Source of the DNA: Lantana camara
Lineage: Eukaryota; Streptophyta; Magnoliopsida; Lamiales; Verbenaceae
Assembly: GCA_037501455.1 (NCBI GenBank)
Contig: CM074855.1
Span: forward strand, 37,977,001 to 38,041,000
Direction of reading: 5' to 3'
Length of the DNA stretch: 64,000 nt
Below are positions 35,432 through 48,907 of the stretch, piece by piece; positions within the stretch are counted from its first letter, which is position 1; every line of letters begins with the position of its first letter. The position numbers and the translations under genes are program-made. Under the pieces are notes generated by a model that saw only the letters and a list, made by a program, of their open reading frames with translations, had not been told where the DNA came from and ran no database searches.

Positions 35432-38400
35432 ATCTCCCACTTGGCCGTAAAAGCCATTTAGGTATTCTAAGTCCCATCTTCTCAATATGCACTTTGAGAG
35501 CCTATTGACTTTGGGCGTTTCCAAAGTGGATCTGCTATATTCTCTGCTGATGTGACCCTCTTGTTTACACATCTCTTAGGAAACACCTTTTCCTTATAAA
35601 GTGATTCGTAATCACGTGTTCAGTCTCTTGGTGAGGTCTTGGTTCTCTTACTTGAGCAACCATCCATTTTATCATACAATATGATAAAGGAGTTGTTTCA
35701 TGCTAGGAACTTCATCTAACCAGTTAGATGGAGTTTCTTACCCAAACACTTAACTTAGCGTTATATAATATGACTAAGTTCTCAACTACGATAGTTGAGT
35801 TTTGCAATGTCCGTCCTTGGAACCCCTTTCCAACAAATTGCATTACCATTCTGGTAGAAGTTGTATCCTTTCAATGATTTCATAATCATCTATGTTTGAT
35901 GAACGGTTACATCAAATATCCTTCTAATAACAAGATCTTTTGGGCTCTGTAAACTAATACATATCCTCATTTCTTCTCAAGTACTCTGAGGACATCCTTT
36001 ACAGAGATCTAATGACCTTCTCTGAGGTCATATTAGATTCGGCCCACTACGCTTAGTGTTGCGCCATATCTAATTTAGTACATAACATTTCATACATTAT
36101 GCACCCTTTCGCTTAAAGGGATTTTGGACATTCTAACTTTCTTAAAGTTATCTTAGGACACATACTCTTCAAGAGAGATGTTCCATTGTCCATACTAAAC
36201 TCCTTTTAGTACGGTGGTTATGTACTCGTTTTTGTGATAATCCATCTATGCTCTTAGATCTATCTTCTATAGATCTGAATGTTGAGAATTTAGGATAATC
36301 ACTAAGATCTTTTATGTCAAATTGTTTCTTAAACAAGAATTGGTAACTTTCACGTCATCCTTGACATTCCTAATGAGAAGGACATCGTCTTCTAAAGAAC
36401 CAAGATTGACTCTTACATCACTAACTTTCATATGTACACTCTGAGACTTATTCGACTTCTATCTGTGTCAAACGATTTGACTATCCTATGGAATCGAATT
36501 GTCTAACTCCTAGAAGCCTTTATCAATCCACAGATTGACTTTAGGGATTTGCATACCTTATGCATACCCCCACTGAATATGAGATTTACAGAAATACCTT
36601 ATTTCACTCTCTTTCAATCTCATATTGAACAAGATAGTTCTCATATTCATTTATCATATCTCATAGTCAGAATATGAGGATATGGTAAACACAATCCAAA
36701 TGGACTTTTTCATTTCAACCGTCAAGAAGGTTGTAATGCTTTCCATTTACTCGAAGCTCCAGGAGCTTGATCCTATCAGGTGGATCAACCAAGGTCAAAA
36801 ACTCGGTGTAAGTATATGGAATCCATATTGGATTTCAAGGCTTGCTTACACTACTCAGATTCCAAATCTGACAGTGTCTCCTCTTCAAGTAATTCCTTGG
36901 CTATCTAGGAACGCGTTCTAAACGCATCTTAAGAGAAGGGTTTCACACGTGTACATACTCTAAAATTTGGCTAAGTTTTATCAGATGGGCTCGTTTCTTC
37001 TATATGTGGCATGAATATTTTTTCTCAAATTTCTTTGAGGTCTGCTTGCTTGCCTTTCTTCTTCTATAGGAACGATTCCTTAAGAAAGGTACATTCCTTT
37101 GAGACAAACAACCTTTGTACAAGGGAATCGCAAAACTGATATCCAATATCATTGTATAAACTTGAACTCATTTCAAGCTTATCTCCCACTATCCTCTTCA
37201 CTTAAGAGGATTCTACTAAATTCTTGGATAAGAATAATTAGGGAATTTAGTATGCCACTTTGCATAGTGCAACTGAAGGACTGATTTTGGAAGGTACTAA
37301 ATTCAAAATCTCTAACTGCATATTCTAGGAGTTTATTCCTAGAATGATTATAAGTCAGTAAAGCTTGCTATGGAATGGACCATATCCTATAAGGTTTCAT
37401 TCCCTCATTCGGAAACACTAAGGTGTTCTCGAAATAGTTTACTGAGAGATAATCCTATTATCTCTAAGATGACTAAGGAATTAGTTACTAAGATATTGGC
37501 TATCTCGATCATATCGATTTACCTATAACTTATGACTACTTCGGTTCCTAACCTCCTTTCGAAATTCTAAGAATTTCATATAAGTTTCGAATTTGTACTT
37601 TAACAAGTACATTCATTCATAATGATTAAACTGACGATTGTATCTAGTGCTTACATTAAGCATCTTACACTCATCAGCACGGATCGAAATCCACTATAAT
37701 TTTGGAACGTTCCACGTTTCTTATAAATGGGATTCGGGAACGCTTCCCTCATGACAGGATTCACAGGAAGTCAATACTATAGGTTCATTTTCATAGAATG
37801 ATCCTAAGGTGTCTGACTTGCTAATCCTTTTATATCTCAACGTTCCAAAGTAATTCGAAGCTTTGTCATCTTACTTTTGTTATCTCGTTGTATGTTCAGA
37901 ACATTAGTGCCTTGAGTCTTTGCACTATGAATTATGCAGAATTGACTCAAGACTAGTGAATTCTATTCCTAGTAGAATTACTAAACGAGGTAACATTTCA
38001 AAGTACTCATACTCTTTGCAGTTCCCTTTCAAAGTCCTTATTTGCTACCATAGAAGCAAACGTCCTATTTGATCTCTAGTGTCTTTTGGGCGTACCCCTT
38101 ACATGCCCCTCCATTGGGCTCTTAAGGGTTTCTTCTTCTTTAGGCCTTCAAGCCTTTAACTTAGGGAGTTTTAGAAGAAGAATTAACCATCTCAACCTTT
38201 TATTTCTTCTTAAGGATGATCTCAACCATTATCAACTAAATGATTAACTATGCTACATTAGCATCATTCTAGTTGAGCATAAAGGGTTTGAATGATGGTG
38301 GAAGCAATGTAAGCAATCAGTGCATTGAGAACTCTTTTCTCAGTTAACGATCGAGACCACAAGATCTTCAAATAAGATCTTTAGACCTTGTTCATGTGCA

Positions 38401-38885
38401 CTTGTTTCCTCATTTGGAATATTGAATAATTCCATAATGTTATACCTTGTAACGTTTTTATGAGGTGGTTCAATTGCTTTTAAGTGGTTTGGAGAAATCC
38501 ACTCACCTCAGATCGCTTCTCTTTTGGCCCGGGTCGAATTTTCACAATTGAAAACTTCGCCCTTTAGAGAACGCCTTTCTCTAGTCGGATTCTAAAATGA
38601 ATTTTAGGACCCGAAGCCATCTAGAGTTAATCAGGACTTAGTCAACTTATTTGACTTAAGGATGGATACGAATGGGTTTGCATTTCATATTGTAGAGAAT
38701 CACAGAACTACAACCTAAATGCTAAGCAGAGAAAATGTGGGCATGCTGAATTATAACGATATACAAAAGATAAGGTCTTTAATCTAATGTAGCTCCCACT
38801 GTTTTTCAAAGATCTATAATTCCCAAAGATCTAAGAGGAACACGTTTCCCAGCGGGTACTAAGATCCTAAGCATTTTACCTCGAA

Positions 38886-39205
38886 CCCACGACTCGCGGA
38901 CATTCTAAGTAAAATCCTAGGTAGGTACAACTTACCAATTCTAACACCTTTAGAACTCTTAGTAATTGTTTTTGCATCACCCATCTTTCAATATGGACCC
39001 ACGACTCGTGCGACATCCATATTTACTTAGGCGTTAAGCTAGACCCATCAATCATAAGATCATGATCAAAACTTAGTTCGAACGACCCACGACTCGCGGA
39101 CATCGCCCTTGCCAAAATTAACCACGAAATATTGATCATTTAAAATGATCAATTAGGTAACTAAGAACTAATAAGCTCCACTAGCTATCCCACGACTGGC
39201 GGACA
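38886..39205 (-). repeat. Four-copy interior motif, F2
   Basis: Sites begin at 38886, 38998, 39086 and 39189. Three keep CGACTCG, and the fourth has a one-base change to CGACTGG. Confidence 0.8.
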
Positions 39206-40344
39206 ATAACTAGCTTTACTTACTAAACTTAAAACCTATTGATGGAATGCTAGGAATTTTAATTCAAAATTTGCATCTCGAATTAAATACCTATTATTCG
39301 AAATGAGCTTAATATTTAATGGGAATTTTCGAATCAACCGAAGAGTTGTTCGGTTCGACCTCACCAACATATATGTTATCCAATTTAATTAGTCTTGATT
39401 AATGCAAGTACAACTTAAATGCATTTCAAACAAGCACATAAACAGATAACATGTCCTAGCATGATACTAACATGTAATGATCATGGGTTCTACCTATCTT
39501 ATGCGTGATATGTGGGAGCCACTCCACAATCACAAGTTCTAACATACATGCCACATAAACAGTTTAAATCACATAAGGGAAAGCAGTAACAAAATACGAG
39601 CCCTATCTCTATTACATTTAACAATTGAGATTCCCCTCCCTAACATTTTGAGGGGTCTTCACTTATGGCCTCCTTGTTACTTGAATGTGGTCCATCTTAC
39701 TCCATGGGTGCATTGTCTCCAAAATGAAAATAAAACCTCACCACCTATCTCTACTCTCAAATTACAATAAAAAGAAAAAGACATAAAGTAATAAGGCTCA
39801 ATCTTCATATTGGCCTTAGACAATTACACGGGGCATACCCCGGCCTCAAAAACAGTAATATGGAAAGCCACATAATAAATCACATAACAGTACGCATATA
39901 AGTGAGGCTCCAACCTCAATTGAAAAACGCAACTATAGGGCTCCAACCCCAATTTAAACCATCCATGTGCATAAATTAAAACCATACATATATCTAAACC
40001 CATGATCACCTAACATGCTTTTGCGAGAATTTAAATTTAGCCAATAAATTAAAATTCCCGTTTCAAGTCCTAATGACTTAAAACACGACTTGATGCGAGT
40101 CTTATTTATAAAAGTTTTCAATAAATCCCAATTACCAAAACAGATAAAATTCCAATTAATTTCTGAAAATTAATAATTTTATCAAAGATGTATTTTCCCA
40201 AAATATAAACCGTTTCAATTTCTCAAAAATCCCAATTTTAAGTTTTATTCAAAAATTAAAATAAATATTCAAAAAATAAAATTTTAAAATTAAAAATAAA
40301 AATTGGGACTGGATTGCACGAAACACGAAAAAACACGGACTACG

Positions 40345-40785
40345 AAAACGGGGCCCTTGCACGAGACGGGCTGCTCGTTGCGGGCGTGCGCGCGGCGCAC
40401 ACTGCGAGCGGCCAAGGCCTCGCGAGTGCGCGCGCTGGGCGTGCACGCCGCGCGCTCCTGCGCGCAGCTCTTCTCGGCAAGGATGGCGGGCGACAGCGGG
40501 CGGCCTGGGCGAGCTATCCCGCACGCCTTGCGGGATTCTCGCCCAGCCTGGGCGAGACGGCGGGCGGCCTGTCTCTGCCGCCCTGGGCTAGGCACGCCCG
40601 GGAGGCTCCCGCACAGGTGTGCGGGAGGAGCTGGGCGGCTGGCCGGTCTGTCCCGGCCAAGCCTGGGCGGTTGCCCTTGCGCACGCCTAGCACAGGCGGG
40701 CGGCGGCGCGCGAAGCCCGCGCGCGCGACTCCTTCGCGCGCGGGGTTTCGCGTGTTCGTCGTAATCCGGGTTTTCGTTTCGTGTT
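40345..40785 (-). repeat. GC-rich hairpin island, F2
   Basis: The most extreme island of the family. Perfect inverted repeats include 40516-40536 (8-bp arms, 5-nt loop), 40537-40557 (10-bp arms, 1-nt loop) and 40606-40627 (10-bp arms, 2-nt loop). Overlapping frames on both strands (up to 206 codons) are alanine-, arginine- and glycine-rich by composition. The flanking AT-rich sequence is shared with the other copies, while the island is mostly not. Confidence 0.82.
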
Positions 40786-41021
40786 TTCGTTCAAAAAGCA
40801 AAACCAATCCAAGAAATCCAAAAAACAGTTTATACAGTTTGAAATCTAAAATAGTTTTCAAAATTAAATTTTGCAAAAACCAATTTTCAGAAACTTTCAG
40901 GAAAAAATACAGTTTCGTAATTCAGGCTTTCTAAAACAATTACAAATACTCATTCGCATCAAGCCTACGAATTTCTACCAAATTCAGAATAATTGAGACG
41001 AATCAGAAACACGATTAACGA

Positions 41022-41037
41022 GGTGGCTCTGATGCCA
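41022..41037 (-). other. Primer-binding site of F2 with one change
   Basis: The minus strand reads TGGCATCAGAGCCACC, where the other copies have TGGTATCAGAGCC. It is a single transition in an otherwise conserved site. Confidence 0.85.
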
Positions 41038-41039
41038 CT

Positions 41040-42970
41040 TGTTGGAAAATACGAATCAGAAAGCAGCGGAATTTAAAAATTTTCCCAACAAAAGGACCTT
41101 GAACTCGAAATCGTGTAACCAAATTCGTAAAGATAGAAAACTTACTTTTCTTTTATTCTTTCTTGAAGCGTTTCAAGCCACCCAAGAATGCTCATCTCGC
41201 GGCTTGATCCCCTCTCCTTGGTAAAGCTCGAATCTTCAAACTTCTAACTTGAAGTCTCTAGAGAAAGTCCACCAACTTGATCACAATCTAACTAGTAAGG
41301 ATGCTAGTTCTCTAGTTAGTGTTTAGGCTTAACCTAGGGTTTAATTTAATCTTGGAGAAAGGATGGTGTTCAACACATGAACCAAGAATTGTCAATTAGC
41401 TCCTATAAGGAGCTCGAGCTCCCCTATTTATAGGGAGAGGGTGCCGATCCAAATCCTAGTTGGGAAAGGATTTGGTTCCTCTCTCTCCTATTACTTGATC
41501 ATCAAGTATTTTCCAACTTTGATTTTGAATTCTAATTCTAGTCAACTTTTAAGAGAGCTAAAAATATCCAAACTATTTTTGGGTAATTTTATACTTTATT
41601 TATTATAAAATAAATAACTTATTTTTATCTAATTAATTAATTCGTAATTAATTAACTAGATTATTTTCTCCAAAATTAGACTTTCTTTTTAATTCAAAAT
41701 TAAACCAAAGTCTATTAAATAATTAACACATTAATTATTTAACATCACATAATCACGTGTGGCACACGTGTCTTAATGACACGTGTCCAATCACGTGAGC
41801 CACACGTGTGATTTCACACTTGTGGAACCCCTTAGGCTCGATTAACTCGTTTAATAATTTTTAAGCCTCAACTCATGTAACCAAGTTGTTGTGTGTGACC
41901 CTCTAGGTTCTCAATTCAATTAGCAGTGACCCCAATTAATTAATTCACTAATTAATTAATCAGTCCACAGATTAAACGACCATAGTCTAGCAACAGGTGT
42001 TTAACCCCTAGCTGAATTGGAATGTTCGGATTCGACAGAACCTTTAAGTCATTGATTCATGTGAGATACAATCCTCCTACTTACTATCTCTCAACCAAGA
42101 TCTAGGGTAAGGGAATAATTAGAACCCTAATAATCCGGTCTTAAAGCTAAGTGCATTTCATATCCATTTGATCTCAATCCAAGAAACCCTTTTCTTGATG
42201 TCTTGATCTACTGCCTTGGCCAAGGACTCCATATGGCATATGAATGACTTACACAATAAGAGATCACCTTGCAAATGCAAGTGTAGGTCCTTTCTTGATT
42301 CTCATTCACTTTCATGAATCACTTGTGCAGCCCCAGCATAAGCCTTGAATCAGTTGTCTAAGGCGACACCCTTTAAAGCTTATACCAAAGACTACAGAGT
42401 TAATTCATAAAGTGACAAGGAACCTCAAGTCTAAGGATCAATTAATCACATCAATGACTCGTGAGATATTTCCTAATCTGGAAGTTTCCATTTCCTGAAA
42501 TAGAAACTTCCTTTCCCATTTAGGAATGTTCTCACACGGGGCACCTCAGTGAACTTACTTATTCAAGTAAGCACCCTCATGTATCACGCACGTATCAACT
42601 ATACACTTTGTACCTCCATGAAACAAGGTGGTCCTTCTTAAGGGCGTGATCCCACAAGCAAGCCTTAGAGGAGTCAGGTTGACACTCCCACTGTCTGTAG
42701 GACTCATCGGCTTGGAGTATTTTACTAATCATGACTTATGTGATTTAGGGCTCGTTTCATGAACCATTTCACCTAAATGGTAGAGTCCTAAAGTCATCAG
42801 GATTAGAGGAGTTCTCATACATACACAGCTAAAGTAAACGCATACCAAACAAGAGCATATAAAGAAGTGTTGCCTCAATTCGTTATTTTATTCAAAGATT
42901 GTCTGTGATTACAAGAAAAGTCCCAAAGCAGATTACGTCGAATCGGCTTTCTAGGGCACTATTCCTAACA
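41040..42970 (-). repeat. F2 5' LTR
   Basis: This 1931-bp LTR pairs with 33500-35431. The TATA box is at 41423-41434. It is the promoter LTR of a recently inserted copy. Confidence 0.92.
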
Positions 42971-44153
42971 TACATTAGTGATCATTCACATTCATACATA
43001 TTCGTTAATAATCATAATCATATCATCCATATTCATAAACACTTACACCTTTTTCCTCCGGGTGGTGGACGGGATTGCAAGGCCCGACAACCTAACATAT
43101 CAATATGACTAGTGAGGTTCATGAATCCTCAAAGCTCGGTTTGCCTTTCCTAGTCAAAAACTCCTTAACGAGGTCGGTTTCGCCGTAAATTTAGTGGGAG
43201 CTTAGTGTATGGGATGATACCACTTAAGGATGTAGCTGAATTCCTTTCTTTCTTGGAGTGATCTTTATTTGGGGCTGATGTGAGGGTGTAGGGGAGTGAG
43301 TTAGGTGAACTAGGGTTCAAGTTTGGTGAGGTTTGGTTAAGTATGGGTTAAATTATGGCTATTAAAGCTAAGAGGGGTCATTTAAGCGAATGTTACAAGT
43401 TTCGGTTAAATTTTGAAGGTTCAAACATTTTTAGAAAAATATAAGGCTTGTTCCATTAAACCCGAATCGTAGATTCGAGTTCAGCGGAGGTGACGGAACT
43501 CGAATCCGAGTTCCCGAGCTCAAGATACGGCGCCCGGAACCAAAGGTGCGCTAAATGCTCTTTAGCCTCAATTTGGTCCCGTTCAAACAAAATAATTCCG
43601 AAACCAAGTCAAACAAGATCAAAATCAAGCATCGAGCATACGAACATATTCATAACTCACATAAGTCATGCATACCAATTTTTCACAGAAACCAAAATTG
43701 AATTCGAATGAGAACGACACACATTTCATAAGTATAAGAGCATACATAACCATAATCTTCATAACATATAAACAAAATTCAAATATTTATAAAATAAAAA
43801 CAACTTTATAAAATAAAACAATTTTAACTAAATACTAATAATAATTAAAGAAGATATAATATGATAATTATAATTAACAATTAATCACTTAATTAACACG
43901 CAATTAACATACACATAATTCATAGGATTCCATATTAAATAACAAAAATTACATTTCATTTTTAAATAACAAATCAAAGTCAACGAATTCAATATGAATT
44001 TAATATTAATAAAATTAAAGATATAATTATTTAATATTTTAACATTTAATTATAAAATTAAATACACAAAACACTTATAAACAATTAATTCGCGCAATTT
44101 GGTAAACACATACTTCATACTATACGACTGAAAAGTCGGGGCGTTACAATGAC

Positions 44154-45453
44154 TCTTTGCATGTGTTTGGTTCTACCGCATACTATCGTGTGAATGAATC
44201 AAAGTTGGATCCTCGAGCAACGAAGGCGCTCTTTATGGGCATCTGCGCTGGGGTTAAGGGATACCGTCTTTGGCGTCTGGAAGCAAAGAAGACGATAATA
44301 AGCAGGGATGTTACCTTCGACGAATCTGCCATTTTGAATAAGGTAACTCAAGAAGGGACTGATGGTACTCCGAAGCAAGTGGAGCGTCCACCGGAACAAG
44401 TGTAGTATACACCAGAGCAGGTGGAGTTTGAGAAGATAGTGGTGAGTCCAGCAAAAGACACTATCAATGATTCTTCTAAGGCAGAAGAAGAGTCGGATGA
44501 GGAGGAGGTTACTACCCAAGAACCTCAATAGCAACTAAAGCCAATTGTAATTAGAAAGACGAGACGAGAAATTCAGAAACCAGCTTGTTTTGTCGACATG
44601 GTAGCCTATGCACTTCCCGTAGTTGATGATGTTCCATCCACATTTTCAGAAGCTCTCTGGAGCTCAGAAAACAATAAATGGAAAGACACAATGGAGGAAG
44701 AGATGTAATCGCTTCAGAAGAATAAGACGTGGAAGTTGGCACAACTACCGATGGAAAAGAAGGCAATTGGATGCAAATGGGTATTTGCAAAGAAAGAAGG
44801 ATTTCCTAACAAAGAAGATTTTCGCTACAAGGCAAGGTTGGTAGCTAAAGCCTATGCTCAGAAGGAGGGAGTTGATTACAATGAAGTGCTTTCTCCAGTT
44901 GTTAAACACTCCTCCATTAGAATTTTGTTGGCCTTGGTAGCGCAGTTGAATTTGGAGCTAGCTCAACTCGATGTGAAAACCGCGTTCCTGCACGGTGATT
45001 TGGAAGAGGAAATCTATATGTCTCAGATACAAAGTTGCTGGTAAAGAAAATTGGGTTTGCAAACTAGACAAATCGTTATACGGATTAAAGCAATCACCGA
45101 GACAATGGTACAAACGATTTGATAAGTTTATGTTAGGTCAAAGGTCCACAAGAAGCAAATACGCTCACTGTGTGTATTTGCACAGGCTACAAGATGGAAC
45201 CTACATCTACCTACTCTTGTATGTCGATGATATGCTGATAGCATCAAAGAGCCAGGATGAAATTGACAACTTGAAGGCTCAATTGAGTAAAGAGTTTGAG
45301 ATGACAGATTTGGGAGAAGCCAAGAAGATTCTTGGAATGGAGATAAGTAGGGATCGGCAGAGAGGCAAGCTTTGGCTGACTCAGAAACAGTATTTGAACA
45401 AACTACTACAGCAGTTTGGTATATGTCAAGATACAAAACCTGTAGGTATTCCG
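44154..45453 (+). pseudogene. C1 integrase end and reverse transcriptase remnant
   Basis: It starts with the copia connection HVFGSTAYYRVNESKLDPRATKALF, then a glutamate-rich linker, then RT: AIGCKWVFAKKEG, YKARLVAKAYAQKEGVDY, LAQLDVKTAFLHGDLEEEIYM, and an intact YVDD at 45220-45231. Stops are at 44403-44405, near 44529 and near 44706, and there is a small deletion with frameshift near 45027. F3 splits the frame at KPVGIP. The part beyond resumes at 55517. Confidence 0.9.
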
Positions 45454-47692
45454 TGTTGGAAAACAGGAATCAGAAAGCAGTGGAAATTTAAAAAATTTTC
45501 CAACAAAAGGATCTTGGACTCGCAATTGTGTATCCAAATTCGTAGAGATCAAGAAACTCACTTGGGTAGTAGCTTTCTTGACACGTTTTGAGCCGCCCTC
45601 AAACGCGCTTTATGCGGTAATGGCAACCCGTTCCTCGAAATCTCTTTCTACTTGAGAATCCATTGTAAGGATAAAAATCCACACCAACCTAGATTCAAAT
45701 CTTGTTATGGAAGTTCTTAACAATATAACATAAAGAAAGAAACATGAAACAAGAAAGAGATGATTGAAACTCCCTTCGAAAACCAGTTTTGCGAAAGTAG
45801 AAATCTGTCAGCCATAAAACCCTCGTGAAAACATTCATCCTTCAGGATATGGACGAACGGTTTTCGCCATCTTCTTTGGTTCGATTTTTTCACTCGTTTT
45901 CTGTTGGGCTCAGAATCGTTTCATCATCCCTTCTGATCGTTTTGCTTGATCCCCTCTTTTTGGTAAAGCTCGAATCTTCAAAACTTCTAACTTGAAGCTC
46001 TCTAGAGATAGTCCACCAACTTGGCTACAATCTAACTAGTAAGGATGCTAGTTCTCTAGTTAGTGTTTAGGCTTAACCTAGGGTTTCGTTTATCTTGGAG
46101 AAAGGATGGTGTTCAACGCAGGAACCAAAAGAATTCCCGATTAGCTCTAAGGGGAGCATGAGCTCCCCTATTTATAGGAGAGGGAGAGGGACGCCGAACC
46201 TAGTCCTTGTGGGGCAAGGATTTGGTCCCTCTCTCTTATTACTTGATCATCAAGCAATTTCCAACTTTGACTTTGAATTCAAATTCAAATCAACTTTTAA
46301 GAGAGCTAAAATATCCAAACTATTTTTGGATAATTTTATACTTTATTTATTTAAAATAAATAACTTATTTTATCTAATTAATTAATTCATAATTAATTAA
46401 CTAGATTATTTTCTCCAAAATTAGACTTTCTTTTTAATTCAAAATTAAACCAAAGTCTATTAAATAATTAACACATTTAATTATTTAATATATATATATA
46501 CAATATATATATTTACACGTGTGGTTTCACACGTGTGGAACCCTCTTGGCCCGATTAAGTCGTTTAATCATTTTAAAGCCTCAACTCATGCAACCAAGTT
46601 GTTGTGTGTGACCCTCTAGGTTCTCAATTCAATTAGCAGTGACCCTAATTAATTAATTCACTAATTAATTAATCAGTCCATAGATTAAACGACCATAGTC
46701 TAGCAACAGGTGTTTAACCCCTAGCTGAATTGGAATGTTCGAATTCGACAGAACCTTTAAGTCATTGATTCATGTGAGATACAATCCTCCTACTTACTAT
46801 CTCTCAACCAAGATCTAGGGTAAGGGAATATTTAGAACCCTAATAATCTGGTCTTAAAGCTAAGTGCATTTCATATCCATTTGATCTCAATCCAAGAAAC
46901 TCTTTTCTTGATATCTTGATCTACTGCCTTGGCCAAGGACTCCATATGGCATATGAATGACTTACACAATAAGAGATCACCTTGTATATGCAAGTGTAGG
47001 TCCTTTCTTGATTCTCATTCACTTTCATAAGTCACTTGTGCAGCCCCAGCATAAGCCTTGAATCAGTTGTCTAAGGCGACACCCTTTAAAGCTTATACCA
47101 AAGACTACAGAGTTAACTCATAAAGTGACATGGAACCTCAAGTCTAAGGATCAATTAATCACATCAATGACTCGTGAGATATTTCCTAATCTGGAAGTTT
47201 CCATTTCCTGAAATAGAAACTTCCTTTCCCATTTAGGAATCTTCTCACACGGGACACCTCAGTGAACTTACTTATTGAAGTAAGCACCCTCATGTATCAC
47301 GCACGTATCAACTATACACTTTGTACCTCCATGAAACAAGGTGGTCCTTCTTAAGGGCGTGATCCCACAAGCAAGCCTTAGAGGAGTCAGGTTGACACTC
47401 CCACTGTCTGTAGGACTCATCGGCTTGGAGTATTTTACTAATCATGACTTATGTGATATAGGGCTCGTTTCATGAACCATTTCACCTAAATGGTAGAGTC
47501 CTAAAGTCATCAGGATTAGGGGAGTTCTCATACATGCACAGCTAAAGTAAACGCATACCAAACAAGAGCATATAAAGAAGTGTTTGCCTATGATATTAAT
47601 CAATCGTATATTATTCAAAGAGTGTCTGTGATACTAGGAAAGTCCCAAAACGGATTATGACTAATCGGTTTTCTAGGGCACTATTCCTAACA
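45454..47692 (-). repeat. F3 3' LTR
   Basis: 2239 bp. Its R-U5 side contains a segment of about 0.3 kb (about 45590-45945) shared with F-old but absent in F1 and F2. The TATA box is at 46167-46178. Only two CACGTG boxes (46516 and 46530) remain after a deletion. Confidence 0.9.
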
Positions 47693-48907
47693 ATCTCCCA
47701 CTTGCCCGTAAAAGCCATTTAGGTACTCTAAGCCCATCTTCTCAAGATGCACTTTGAGAGCCTATTGACTTTGGGCGTTTCCAAAGTGGATCTGCTATAT
47801 TCTCTGCTGATGTGACCCTCTTGTTTACATATCTCTTAGGAAACACCTTTTCCTTATAAAGTGATTCGTAATCACGTGTTCAGTCTCTTGGTGAAGTCTT
47901 GGTTCTCTTACTTGAGCAACCATCCATTTTATCATACAATATGATAAAGGAGTTGTTTCATGCTAGGAACTTCATCTAACAAGTTAGAACGAGTTTCTTA
48001 CCTAAACACTTAACTTAGCGTTATATAATACGACTAAGTTCTCAGCTACGATAGTCGAGTTTTGCAATGTCCATCCTTGGAACCCCTTTCCAACACATTG
48101 CATTACCATTCTGGTAGAAGTTGTATCCTTTCAATGATTTCATAACCATCTATGTTTGATGAACGGTTACATTAAATATCCTTCTAACAACAAGATCTTG
48201 TGGGCTCTGTAAACTAATACATATCCTCATTTCTTCTCAAGTACTTCGAGGACATCCTTTACAGAAATCTAATGACCTTCTCTGAGGTCATATTAGATTC
48301 GACCCACTACGTTTAGTGTTACGCTATATCAAGTCTAGTACATAACATTTCATACATTATGCACCCTTTCACTTAGAGGGATTTTGGACATTCTAACTTT
48401 CTTAAAGTTATCTTAGGACACATACTCTTCAAAAGAGATGTTCCATTGTCCATACTAAACTCCTTTTAGTATTATGGTTATGTACTCGTTTTTGTGATAA
48501 TCCTTTTATTCTCTTAGATCTAACTTCTATAGATCTGAATGTCGAGAATTTAGGATAATCACTAAGATCTTTCATGCCTAATTGTTTCTTAAACAAGAAT
48601 TGGTAACTTTCACGTCATCCTTGACATTCCTAATGAGAAGGATGTCCTCTTCTAAAGAACCATAATTGACTCTTACATCACTAACTTTCATATGTACACT
48701 CTGAGACTTATTCGACTTCCATCTGTGTCAAATGATTTGACTGTGGAATCGAATTGTCTAACTTCTAGAAGCCTTTATCAATCCACAGATTGACTTAGGG
48801 ATTTGCATGCCTTATGTATGCTCCCACTGAATATGAGATTCATGGAAATACCTTATTTCAGTCTCTTTCAATCTCAATTTGAACAAGATAGTTCTCACAT
48901 TCATTTA

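Larger units (their letters stand above)
33500..42970 (-). mobile_element. F2: young complete family-F copia element
   Basis: A 9471-bp element with LTRs 33500-35431 and 41040-42970, a polypurine tract at 35432-35443 and an exact TACAT duplication (33495-33499 and 42971-42975). By eye the LTRs differ at about 11 substitutions plus one indel in 1931 bp, the youngest insertion here. The interior nevertheless has no gag-pol frame. It holds the same shared fossils: RNase H 35592-35663, RT about 36640-36835, connection about 37000-37200, the four-copy motif and the small frame 39824-40009. Confidence 0.93.
32785..44148 (-). mobile_element. S2: gypsy solo LTR, split by F2
   Basis: The ends are TGTATCGCCCC and GGGGCGTTACA with an exact ATGAC duplication (32780-32784 and 44149-44153). 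Without F2 it is about 1.9 kb in two pieces, 32785-33499 and 42976-44148. Read on the minus strand it starts TGTAACGCCCCGACTTTTCAGTCG, clearly related to the G1 LTR start. A later block (GCGCACCTTTGGTTCCGGGC, near 43540) matches 23078 onward in G1. It is therefore a solo LTR of a G1 relative. Confidence 0.85.

Noticed and set aside
40303..40934. Long overlapping open frames (153, 206 and 120 codons) in the F2 GC-rich island
   Set aside because: They occur on both strands at once, are dominated by Ala, Arg and Gly, and are not conserved in the islands of F1, F3 or F-old. Base composition explains them.
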